From the NCBI GenBank assembly GCA_902810755.1, contig CADDYT010000042.1, positions 1 to 45,071 of the forward strand: a stretch of DNA of 45,071 nucleotides, written 5' to 3'. Positions 36,737 through 44,809 of the stretch are shown in pieces (the first letter of the stretch is position 1; each line of letters begins with the position of its first letter). This DNA is from Chloroflexota bacterium (GTDB lineage: Bacteria > Chloroflexota > Ktedonobacteria > Ktedonobacterales > Ktedonobacteraceae). Position numbers and translations under genes: made by a program. The notes under the pieces were generated by a model. The model was not told the DNA's origin and did no database searches. It worked only from the letters and a program-made list of their open reading frames with translations.

Positions 36737-38530
36737 CTATTCATCTTCATCGAGAAAGAACTGGCGATTCCCTTGCTTAGGGGCCGGAACATCCTGATCA
36801 GCATCGACAATGATGGGGGAATGTGCGGGAGCTGGTGGAGCGGCTGGCGGTGCTGCCTGTTCGTACACGCGCACTCGATGAAACGGCAACCCGACACGAC
36901 GCTTGACGATCCGATCCTGATAATAGGGTCTGGTCTGCACGAGCAGGGGTGCAGTTTTGGCATGCAGCATGAGCATCTCGTCCTCCGCCATGGTGCGCAA
37001 TTCGTCCGGCGTTCGTAACCGTCGTCCAGTCTCGCCTTGCGTCCACGAATCCCGTGCGTCCAGGCCAGACCCTTGCCGGTGATGAGAGTCACTTCTCACC
37101 GTGGTGTTTCCGATACGCCGGCTGTAATATTCGGTTTCTTCCAGCCCTGCTCCAGGCAACAACAGGTGCGTCTGGCTGTTGGTTAAGATGCTTTCGCGTA
37201 CGGCTTTGCTATACTTCTCATCGATCTGGGCAAAACTCTGCACGGCAATGAGCATTCCCACGCCGGTATGCCGCGCGGTGCTGATATAGCCGGAGATGTT
37301 CGGGATGACGCCCAGATCGGTGAATTCATCCAGGTAACACAGGATGCGCCGGGGTAAGCGTCCATCAGGAGCCTGTTCCGCCAGTTCCTCCCAGGTGGCG
37401 AACATCTGCTGCACAAAGCACGCGATGAGCGGCTGGTAGCGTTCGGCGTAGCGGCGCGGCAGTTCCAGGTAGAGAGCCACCGCTCGCTCGGCCATGGCCC
37501 GGAAATCGATCTGGTTGTGCGCCGTCACCGCTTGCACGTTCTCGCCATCCAGTGCCTCAAAGCGCGTGGCCGCCTCGGTCATCGTGCTGCCGATCAGCCG
37601 CGGGTTGCGCTCCAGGTCGTCGAACCACGCTCGGACTTTCTCGCGAATGCTGGTGGCCGGCGTGGTGGTCAAGACTCGTTTGAGGCTCTCGTAGGGCAGT
37701 CCACACAGGATATCCGCCACGCGGCTGAAGGGAGCCTGCGGCTCGGCCACATGCAGGTGCATCATGGTCCAGGTCAGCAGGTGCCGCGCGACTTTGCTCC
37801 AATACTCTTCGGGGCTGTGTCCGGTATTGGCCACCCAGCAGCGCGCAAATTCCTGGGCATCCTCGATACCGCGAATGAAAGCCAGGGGATTGTAGCCCTC
37901 GCTGCGACCGGGATGCTGCGGATCGAAGACCCACACCTCATGCTGCTGCGCCACACCGCCGGCAGTGAGGCGCAGCAATTCGCCCTTGACATCGGGGATG
38001 ACCAGGGAGCGGCTTCCCTGTTCGCGCAAGAGGTTGGGTGTGATGATACGCGCCGTCTTGCCCGCTCCGGTGGGACCGACGAGAAAGACATTGGCCTCCT
38101 GTTGCTCCTCACTCAAAGACACTTCGCGCCCGCCCGCTGTTCCCAGCACGAAGCGAGATTCGGGCGAGCCGGCCTTCTGGCGCCCGAACAGGCGAAGCGG
38201 GTGAGGCAGATGACGGCGGCGCCGGAACTGGCGACTCTCGCGTCTGCCCGCGAGATGGGCCGTGCCATGTGTGGTCAGCTTGTGGGTGCGTGTGTCCACC
38301 TGCATCAGCAGCCACACCACCCAGGCACATCCCAAGACGACGTAGGGCAGTGGCTCGCCCAGGCGGAACGGGGAGGAGTTGACCGAGAACAGGGCGGTCA
38401 GCAGCGCCGTTAGTAATCCACCAGTGGGTGGATGGACCAGTATGGGGTGAGCCACCGGATACACGAAGATGACGAGAGACCCGATCAACGCCACGAGGAC
38501 GATGCCAACCAGGAAACGAGTCCATTTCAT
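36737..38530 (-). CDS. Type IV coupling protein (VirD4/TraG/TraD family)
   Basis: Two N-terminal membrane helices (about 5-28 and 60-77) precede an ATPase domain with Walker A GPTGAGKT (152-159), VIPDVKGELLR and Walker B ILCYLDEF (D401, E402). A VQSFAQIDEKY segment and a Pro-rich acidic tail follow. Coupling proteins recruit the relaxase-DNA complex to a conjugation channel at the membrane. The ATG overlaps the relaxase stop by ATGA. No other type IV secretion gene is in the window, so the element may be mobilizable rather than self-transmissible, or its channel genes lie beyond the right edge. Confidence 0.93.
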   Translation of the reverse strand: MKWTRFLVGIVLVALIGSLVIFVYPVAHPILVHPPTGGLLTALLTALFSVNSSPFRLGEPLPYVVLGCAWVVWLLMQVDTRTHKLTTHGTAHLAGRRESRQFRRRRHLPHPLRLFGRQKAGSPESRFVLGTAGGREVSLSEEQQEANVFLVGPTGAGKTARIITPNLLREQGSRSLVIPDVKGELLRLTAGGVAQQHEVWVFDPQHPGRSEGYNPLAFIRGIEDAQEFARCWVANTGHSPEEYWSKVARHLLTWTMMHLHVAEPQAPFSRVADILCGLPYESLKRVLTTTPATSIREKVRAWFDDLERNPRLIGSTMTEAATRFEALDGENVQAVTAHNQIDFRAMAERAVALYLELPRRYAERYQPLIACFVQQMFATWEELAEQAPDGRLPRRILCYLDEFTDLGVIPNISGYISTARHTGVGMLIAVQSFAQIDEKYSKAVRESILTNSQTHLLLPGAGLEETEYYSRRIGNTTVRSDSHHRQGSGLDARDSWTQGETGRRLRTPDELRTMAEDEMLMLHAKTAPLLVQTRPYYQDRIVKRRVGLPFHRVRVYEQAAPPAAPPAPAHSPIIVDADQDVPAPKQGNRQFFLDEDE

Positions 38531-39150
38531 AAGCTATGCTCTCCTTCGTCGATGGCCCCTGAGAGGGGGTCATGTTCCAACTCCTGATCATGCCCTGCCA
38601 ACATCAGCCCAAGTTCATCCTGCTGATCATATTCTTGCAACGCCAGCTCCAACTGGTAATGAAAGTTGAACTCACTTCGTTCATGTCCTGACTCACGCAG
38701 TTCGCGGTAATCTTGTGGGGAAAGGATCACCGCCGTGGGTTGACCGGTCTCTCGATCCTCTCCGGCCCCAGCCAGCACGACATGCACATGCTCATGGTCT
38801 GTATTGCCGTGGTGAACGGCGTACCAGTGCAACTCTGCCCCCTGGTGCGCTTCAAGATCGGCCATCACCTCGCGAGTCCATGCCTGCCAATCCAACACCA
38901 GCTCCTCTTCCGACGGGGAGAGGACGATCTGATGGTAGCTGACGCGCAGGCTGGTATGCGCCATGATGTCGCCCAGCGCCTCGCGGCGACTCACCACATC
39001 CTCCTCCTTCGAGAAGATAGCGCGGTCTTCCCTGCTCTCGTCCATGTCGCGGCTGCGGTGTTCCAGGTACTTGAAATGTGCGGACAGATGGGAGGCCGCA
39101 GCTGCGCGGTTGGCGGTTCCGCCTTTGACATAGTGGCCTTTGGCAATCAT
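38527..39150 (-). CDS. Small HUH relaxase
   Basis: The metal-binding HUH motif is HHGNTDHEHVHVVL (H114, H121, H123), typical of conjugative relaxases. A tyrosine near the N-terminus (Y28 in FKYLEHR) is the candidate nucleophile. At 207 residues it holds only the nuclease domain, without the helicase, primase or long C-terminal region of larger relaxases. It would nick the element's oriT and lead the strand to the coupling protein. It is third in a four-gene operon with overlapping or nearly touching genes. Confidence 0.85.
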   Translation of the reverse strand: MIAKGHYVKGGTANRAAAASHLSAHFKYLEHRSRDMDESREDRAIFSKEEDVVSRREALGDIMAHTSLRVSYHQIVLSPSEEELVLDWQAWTREVMADLEAHQGAELHWYAVHHGNTDHEHVHVVLAGAGEDRETGQPTAVILSPQDYRELRESGHERSEFNFHYQLELALQEYDQQDELGLMLAGHDQELEHDPLSGAIDEGEHSL

Positions 39151-39153
39151 GGC

Positions 39154-39423
39154 TTAATGCTCCAGGTCCAGGTCTTGATCCAGGTCTGGGGCCAGCTCTG
39201 GCTCGGTCAGATCAAGAGAGGGCAACCAGTCGGGATCGAGATCGGGCAGCTCCAACCAGGTCGCCTCGAGAGGCGGTTCTTCCAGCCACTGCGGGTCGAG
39301 GACGGGTTCTTCCAGCCCTTCCGGCTGCACCAGATCAGCCGGAAGGGGATCATTGACTTCGGCTTCAATCCATGGTTCCAGGTCTGCATAAGTGATCGAA
39401 GCATCCAGCGCGAAGCCGTCCAT
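39154..39423 (-). CDS. Strongly acidic small protein without Lys or Arg
   Basis: An 89-residue protein with about 27 Asp/Glu, no Lys or Arg, and one His at the end. It carries a loose repeat around Trp-Leu (DPQWLEEP, EATWLELP, DPDWLPSL). Its start overlaps the stop of the RHH gene (TAATG) and its stop is 4 bases from the relaxase gene, so it is certainly part of the operon. Charge and size resemble DNA-mimic or anti-restriction proteins, or an acidic partner of a DNA-binding protein. No family is recognised. Confidence 0.7.
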   Translation of the reverse strand: MDGFALDASITYADLEPWIEAEVNDPLPADLVQPEGLEEPVLDPQWLEEPPLEATWLELPDLDPDWLPSLDLTEPELAPDLDQDLDLEH

Positions 39424-39932
39424 TACTTAGCCTCCTTTGGCAGAAGTTCCACCTCCTGACTGGCGGTACTGCGTGCAGCCAATTCCTGACCAGCAGCGGC
39501 TTTGGCGTGTTCATACGCTTCGTGAGCAAACTCGGTTCCCAGCGTTTTCGACATCAAAGCAAACACAAGGCGGCGTGCGATACCGGTATCGCGCATGACG
39601 CGGACAATGAGCCTAGCAAGCCGGTTTTCGCTGGTGCGGGCCGTGGTTTTCATGGCCTCGACGACCTCCACACGCATATCCTCCCGCAGATCGCTGCGAA
39701 GCTGCGCCAGATACTTGCGCATCGTAGTGTCGATGCTCTCATGGATCACCGGTAACGACTGGCGCTCCACCTGCTCCCCGGCTCGCTGTGCCATGGCTTG
39801 TCGCAGAAGCGTCTCGATCAGGGTCGTGCGATCCATTCCCTCCTTCTTACATTGATCAAGAAAAGCCCGCGCCTCGGCGCTAATCCAGACGTTCAATTGA
39901 TATCTCCCATTGGATGATGACGGTTTTGGCAT
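39423..39932 (-). CDS. Ribbon-helix-helix relaxosome accessory protein
   Basis: Residues 10-55 fit a ribbon-helix-helix DNA-binding domain (YQLNVWISAEARAFLDQCK then DRTTLIETLLRQAM), followed by a helical region to residue 169. Such proteins (MobC/TraY/NikA-like) bind oriT, help the relaxase and repress their own operon. The ATG at 39,932 has an excellent AAGGAGG site. It is the first gene of the mobilization operon, downstream of the promoter at 39,981-40,009. Confidence 0.8.
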   Translation of the reverse strand: MPKPSSSNGRYQLNVWISAEARAFLDQCKKEGMDRTTLIETLLRQAMAQRAGEQVERQSLPVIHESIDTTMRKYLAQLRSDLREDMRVEVVEAMKTTARTSENRLARLIVRVMRDTGIARRLVFALMSKTLGTEFAHEAYEHAKAAAGQELAARSTASQEVELLPKEAK

Positions 39933-39980
39933 GCAACCTCCTTTCTGCCGTCTTGGTCATCTGTTCACATTCTGGTTGAT

Positions 39981-40009
39981 AGTATACCAGCAGGCATACA
40001 GCATGTCTA
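39981..40009 (-). promoter_or_regulatory. Mobilization operon promoter
   Basis: On the minus strand TAGACA (40,004-40,009) and TATACT (39,981-39,986) are 17 bp apart, about 50 bases before the RHH gene. The 39,933-40,240 interval holds no gene I can support; it is a natural place for the RHH operator and possibly oriT. Confidence 0.65.
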
Positions 40010-40197
40010 TGTATTCTTTTAAAAAGATGTAGAGAACATACATACAATGAGCAGGCTTGTCAGGGGAGATGAGCCGAGCATTACATATATTTTCTAGCAA
40101 CGTTGGCCTTTCTTTATCTTGCATTACCCCACGCAACTCGCCTGGGGTGGTGGTTAGAGGGTGGTTTATCTTGTTCTGGTGGCACTCACCTTTACTC

Positions 40198-40216
40198 GCT
40201 CACCTATGAGGTGAGC
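40198..40216. terminator. Perfect hairpin downstream of the helicase gene
   Basis: GCTCACCT and AGGTGAGC pair around a 3-nt loop, 25 bases past the helicase stop. There is no T-run, so termination is unproven. It could equally be part of an oriT-type inverted repeat beside the mobilization operon. Confidence 0.4.
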
Positions 40217-40240
40217 CAGCAGACAGCGTGTGCAGTCCAG

Positions 40241-41887
40241 CTACGGCGACGGGTTACGCAGGGTCTTTCTGAGCAAACAAAAGGTGATGGCGTCCGAGGC
40301 CATCCGTTTGGTCCAGCGGTTGGCGACAGCCTGTTGTGCAAATTTTGGGAACAGGCGCCGAAGCGTCGCGAGTTGTTTGTCCGTAGCAGGCTCATCCAAC
40401 CACGGTGCCTCTTTATTGGAGAACGTCGCGTATGCAATCTCTCTGGTAGACTCATGTACGAGCGCCACTTGCTGCCGAAGGGGCAGATACTCTTGAGCAA
40501 TCCAACAACTCTCCTCTTTCTGCCCACCTTGCTCATCTCCTCTCCTATAAAGACGAGAGCGATAGAGGCCACTCCCTTCGGGATCACGCTCAACGATCGC
40601 CGTAATCTCCCTCGTTACCCTGGCAAAATAGCCATGTCGATAGGCCACCCAGCGATAGTGGGATTGACCGATGGGATCAAGCAGAGAAAGACCAGATTCG
40701 ACATCGGCCCCAAGGATCGCTTTCAGGATGGGATCAGTCGTGCGCGCACGCTCGGTTTCTTCTGCTGTTCTTGTTTCTGCTTTGCTTATTCCTACGACAT
40801 GGGGTAAGACCACCTGGCTCGAAGTATCGGGCTGATTTCCCATCACATCAATGAGCAGGCAATCCTGTTTGCCCTCAGCCCGGCGTGTTCCTCTGCCTAG
40901 CATTTGGATGTAGAACGATGGGGAGAGCGTCGGGCGAGCAATGACCAGAGCAGCAATTTCTGGAAAGTCGAAGCCCTCGGTGAGGAGCGCGCAATTGCAC
41001 ATGACTTGAATATGACCAGTGCGCCAGCTCTCGAAGAGGTGTTCACGCTCACGCCTGCCAGTGGTAGCCGACACGAATGCCGCCTTCAGGCCACATTGAC
41101 GAAATGCTTCCGCCAGCTGTGCCGCGTGCTCCACGGTGATGGCAAACACAAGTGTCGGTCGTTGTCCTATCATGGATGTGACCTGCCGAGCGATCTCCTC
41201 GGTGATAGCGGAGTGGAGGAGTTCATTCATGAGTGCCTCTTCGACGTAATCTCGCTCACCGGCTCGACGGGTCGTCGCCACTCTTGCCAGATCGATGTTG
41301 ACATGGAGCGGCTTCCATGTGAGCGGAGCCAGCCAACCGGCGCGTGCCATATCTGGGATCTCTCTCTCATAGGCACAGGTTGGAAGCAGCGACAACATAC
41401 TCCGCGTATCGCTCCGGTAGGGCGTAGCCGTAAATCCGATCGTGACCACCGGCAGTTCCTCGTCAATGGCTTCAACACTGGTGATGATTCGTTCGTAAGC
41501 AGAACCTGGAACGGCGTGGTGAGCTTCATCTATGAGGATTGTTGCAATCGGCTCCTCGCTGGCTTCGAGAAGTGCTTGCAGATTGGCAGGAGTCAGCGAC
41601 TGTACCATAGCAACGACTGCCGGCGCTGCCAGCACTCTCCGACCTTGCATAAGCAGCCCTGCATCCACCCCCGCTTGATGCAGCGTCTCGAGTAATTTCA
41701 GAGCTACCTCCTGCAGGTGGATGAGAACGAGAACCCTGCCCGCTTCCAATTCCTGGGCAGCGAGAGCAGCAAGAATGACGCCTTTGCCCACGCCAGTTGG
41801 CAGATGGATATAGAGACGGGTTTCCCCATCCTCCATCCGGCGAGTCGTATGCTCGATGGCTAATCGTTGGTAATCTCGTAGTATCAT
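40241..41887 (-). CDS. DEAH-box superfamily 2 helicase
   Basis: The 548-residue protein has the SF2 motifs: a Q-like RDYQ, Walker A TGVGKG (31-36), ILIDEAHH with D120-E121-A122-H123, GFTATPYRSD, and motif VI QMLGRGTRRA. A C-terminal 170 residues end in ATDKQLATLRRLFP...WTKRMASDAI, a tail I associate with element- and plasmid-borne helicases. It has no HD nuclease domain and no Cas3 features, so it is not a CRISPR helicase. It probably unwinds DNA in element replication, repair or defence. Confidence 0.88.
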   Translation of the reverse strand: MILRDYQRLAIEHTTRRMEDGETRLYIHLPTGVGKGVILAALAAQELEAGRVLVLIHLQEVALKLLETLHQAGVDAGLLMQGRRVLAAPAVVAMVQSLTPANLQALLEASEEPIATILIDEAHHAVPGSAYERIITSVEAIDEELPVVTIGFTATPYRSDTRSMLSLLPTCAYEREIPDMARAGWLAPLTWKPLHVNIDLARVATTRRAGERDYVEEALMNELLHSAITEEIARQVTSMIGQRPTLVFAITVEHAAQLAEAFRQCGLKAAFVSATTGRREREHLFESWRTGHIQVMCNCALLTEGFDFPEIAALVIARPTLSPSFYIQMLGRGTRRAEGKQDCLLIDVMGNQPDTSSQVVLPHVVGISKAETRTAEETERARTTDPILKAILGADVESGLSLLDPIGQSHYRWVAYRHGYFARVTREITAIVERDPEGSGLYRSRLYRRGDEQGGQKEESCWIAQEYLPLRQQVALVHESTREIAYATFSNKEAPWLDEPATDKQLATLRRLFPKFAQQAVANRWTKRMASDAITFCLLRKTLRNPSP

Positions 41888-42452
41888 CTTCGTTCCATTC
41901 CTTTTTTAGAGAGAGCTAATAATCCAGTGCCCTACGTCTAAACAATTGGTGACGTAAATCCCGCGGGCTGCGCAACGAAATGGTAGGCAACCGGTGGGTA
42001 AATATGTCCGGCGTGGGCAACACGTCTGCTCTCAGGATAGGCGATTGCTCCTGAACCGAGCCTGAACCGAGCCTGAACCGGGCCTGAACCGGGCCTGAAC
42101 CGAGCCTGAACCGGATGCATGGTCGTGTTTCAGACAGGCATTGTTTGAACTATCTTCCTGAAAAATGCCCTGAACGAGGAGAATCTGTTCGGTGTCTCAG
42201 GCAGTTCAGAGACGACAACAAAGGAAATACGATATGTTTAGAAGGTACCCTACCCTTCTAGAACTCCTGTGAAACATCTCTTTATAGAAGCTTGTCTTCC
42301 TTCTCGTCGTGTCCAACAAGCGAATCTGGGCCTACAAGTTCAGGATCGGTTCAGGGTATGCCAGGACTATAGTTCAAGGTCACGGATGGACTATCTCTCG
42401 CAAAGTGGTCTTGTATCGCAAACACCCACGCTGTAAACGACAAGAGGAAAGT
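41888..42452. other. Gene-poor interval with iterons and hairpins
   Basis: No convincing gene lies here. Besides the tandem repeats described separately, TAGAAGG (42,239-42,245) pairs with CCTTCTA (42,254-42,260), and repeat-like sequences recur at 42,169-42,179 and, inverted, at 42,338-42,355. The layout is what one expects of an origin or partition/transfer site rather than coding DNA. Confidence 0.5.
42050..42115 (+). repeat. Six perfect-length tandem 11-bp iteron-like repeats
   Basis: The unit CCTGAACCGRG occurs at 42,050, 42,061, 42,072, 42,083, 42,094 and 42,105, with only the last two bases varying. Spacing is exactly one helical turn. An inverted copy (CCTGAACCGAT on the minus strand) lies at 42,345-42,355, followed at the same 11-bp step by a partial copy. 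Helically phased repeats of this kind are typical of plasmid replication origins or partition sites. No replication initiator gene is recognised in the window. Confidence 0.75.
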
Positions 42453-42690
42453 GGCTCTCCGGCATCTCCTGGGCAAAGCTAAGCTGATCGAGCAAGGACC
42501 CGGTGTCGTAACAGGTCAAAACCCGCTTGTCCATAGGATTGTCTCTTCAACAGCTTGAGCCGATGGATCTGGCCCTCGACTTGCCCCTGGCTCCAAGCAT
42601 AGCTGAGTGCATTAAACACAGCAGATTGGTCGCGTCGGATCCCTGAGACAAAACTGCCCAGTTCGGGCACTCCACTCAGGAAAGTGGCTC
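42445..42690. repeat. 13-bp direct repeat flanking the transposase remnant
   Basis: AGGAAAGTGGCTC occurs at 42,445-42,457 and again at 42,678-42,690. The first copy runs into GGCTCTCC at 42,453, which looks like an ISL3-type terminal repeat 26 bases past the transposase stop. The second copy marks where the remnant's frame ends, suggesting a deletion between short repeats. Confidence 0.4.
42479..42688 (-). pseudogene. C-terminal remnant of an ISL3-family transposase
   Basis: About 70 codons remain and read like the end of ISL3 transposases: SGVPELGSFVSGIRRDQSAV, the hallmark WSQGQVEGQIHRLKLLKRQ, and a final FDLLRHRVL before the stop. Upstream the frame is closed by a TGA at 42,689-42,691 and the remaining 300 or so codons are absent. 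The remnant ends 29 bases from the degenerate CRISPR repeat, so an old IS insertion and deletion probably truncated this end of the array region. Confidence 0.8.
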
Positions 42691-42717
42691 ATCCTCGAAA
42701 AGGTATTGGTGGTGAAA

Positions 42718-42754
42718 TCGGCAGTACCCTCAATCGGACCTCTATCGGTGCAAC
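42718..42754 (-). repeat. Degenerate terminal CRISPR repeat
   Basis: This copy has several substitutions relative to the consensus (for example CAATCGGACCTCTATCGGTG in place of CAACCGGGCCGCTATCGGCG). A 36-nt spacer separates it from the first intact repeat. Decayed repeats normally mark the leader-distal end, which puts the leader on the right. Confidence 0.85.
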
Positions 42755-42790
42755 GCCTATCGTCGGACTGATCTGGGTCATCCAGCACTG

Positions 42791-44809
42791 CTTGCAGTAC
42801 CCTCAACCGGGCCGCTATCGGCGCAACCCCAGTGCTGAATGACGAGGATAACAACGGTAACAACTTGCAGTACCCTCAACCGGGCCGCTATCGGCGCAAC
42901 TTGCCGGATTTTTAGGCTTCCACAGCCCTGCGGCAATCTTGCAGTACCCTCAACCGGGCCGCTATCGGCGCAACCTCTCATCCTGCTCATCATGGCTTTC
43001 GGTGTGTATGACCTTGCAGTACCCTCAACCGGGCCGCTATCGGCGCAACTGGCCTGGCCTTCCAGGCCAAGCACCTCCTCGATGACTTGCAGTACCCTCA
43101 ACCGGGCCGCTATCGGCGCAACTGTGGAAAGACTTCCGCGTGCAGCAGACGCACAAGTCTTGCAGTACCCTCAACCGGGCCGCTATCGGCGCAACGTGGA
43201 ATGAGGTGGATGGGTGAAAGGATAGCAATGATCTTGCAGTACCCTCAACCGGGCCGCTATCGGCGCAACGTCCTTGAGTTGGTTGGCGCTCATCACCCTG
43301 AAGCCTTGCAGTACCCTCAACCGGGCCGCTATCGGCGCAACTTTGGTTGCGTCGGGTTATCCGTTGCCTGTGCAAAGCTTGCAGTACCCTCAACCGGGCC
43401 GCTATCGGCGCAACTTCACCTGCGCTATGCTCATCAAGCGGAAGCGGGACCTTGCAGTACCCTCAACCGGGCCGCTATCGGCGCAACACCTGCTCGGGCG
43501 ACAGATCATAATAGAAGCTGTGCTTGCAGTACCCTCAACCGGGCCGCTATCGGCGCAACCTGGCAATTCACGGACAGATACCAGACGCCAGGAGTCTTGC
43601 AGTACCCTCAACCGGGCCGCTATCGGCGCAACTGGCAGGTAGGTATGCGATGCCGTGACATGCAAAGACTTGCAGTACCCTCAACCGGGCCGCTATCGGC
43701 GCAACCTGTGTAGTGCCTACATGCAAGATAGAAGATGTGAACTTGCAGTACCCTCAACCGGGCCGCTATCGGCGCAACGCGTTTGCAGCAAAGCCGAGGC
43801 CGAGGCCCAGATCATTCTTGCAGTACCCTCAACCGGGCCGCTATCGGCGCAACTTATATAGCGGCGCGCTCGTCTACCCCTGCGCTGATGGCTTGCAGTA
43901 CCCTCAACCGGGCCGCTATCGGCGCAACAGTGGACGCTCTACATCACGCTCACAGACGGCAATCTTGCAGTACCCTCAACCGGGCCGCTATCGGCGCAAC
44001 CTTGCCAGCGGAGCATTTTCGCCAATGGCAGCAATATCTTGCAGTACCCTCAACCGGGCCGCTATCGGCGCAACCGCTTTTTGCCCTAATGCTCTCGCAG
44101 AGACAGGCAACCTTGCAGTACCCTCAACCGGGCCGCTATCGGCGCAACATGGAGGCTACTATAGCAATTAGCGCCATCTTCAATCTTGCAGTACCCTCAA
44201 CCGGGCCGCTATCGGCGCAACTGGTTGAAACCATACACCCGGCCAGCCCAGAAAGCAAGCTTGCAGTACCCTCAACCGGGCCGCTATCGGCGCAACGCGC
44301 GGCGGCGGCGGCGCCGGAAGTCGGAGCGCTGACTTGCAGTACCCTCAACCGGGCCGCTATCGGCGCAACGCCTATCATGCGCGCCGCAAGATCTTGACGG
44401 TCAAACTTGCAGTACCCTCAACCGGGCCGCTATCGGCGCAACTGAGGAGGAAGAGGAGGAGGAGAACGTGTGGCCCCAGCTTGCAGTACCCTCAACCGGG
44501 CCGCTATCGGCGCAACTCTCAACTATTCGACTTCGACATGAGACAAGGCAGACTTGCAGTACCCTCAACCGGGCCGCTATCGGCGCAACTCACCGTCTCC
44601 GTCGCCATCACATCAATGCTTGGCGCCTTGCAGTACCCTCAACCGGGCCGCTATCGGCGCAACTCCGCTCGCAAAATGGCGAGCAGAACTTTCCTTCGAT
44701 CTTGCAGTACCCTCAACCGGGCCGCTATCGGCGCAACAAGGAACTGCTCCGCTTGCAACTGTTGCAATGCAACTTGCAGTACCCTCAACCGGGCCGCTAT
44801 CGGCGCAAC
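42791..44809 (-). CRISPR. CRISPR array, 28 identical 37-nt repeats
   Basis: Twenty-eight apparently identical 37-nt repeats begin on the + strand with CTTGCAGTACCC and end with CTATCGGCGCAAC. Spacers are 35-38 nt and all differ. A GCCG-CTAT-CGGC stem-loop lies near the centre-right of the repeat. With the decayed repeat at 42,718, transcription is inferred to run leftward, where the repeat reads GTTGCGCCGATAGCGG and onward. No cas gene is in the window, so the type cannot be assigned. The perfect repeats and unique spacers suggest the array is or recently was active. Confidence 0.98.

Noticed and set aside
40103..40807. A 234-codon + strand open frame opposite the helicase end
   Set aside because: Most of it is antisense to a convincing helicase tail and it lacks a ribosome-binding site.
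40241..41887. Helicase considered as a Cas3-like CRISPR effector
   Set aside because: It has no HD nuclease domain and no Cas3 signature; its tail fits element-borne SF2 helicases.
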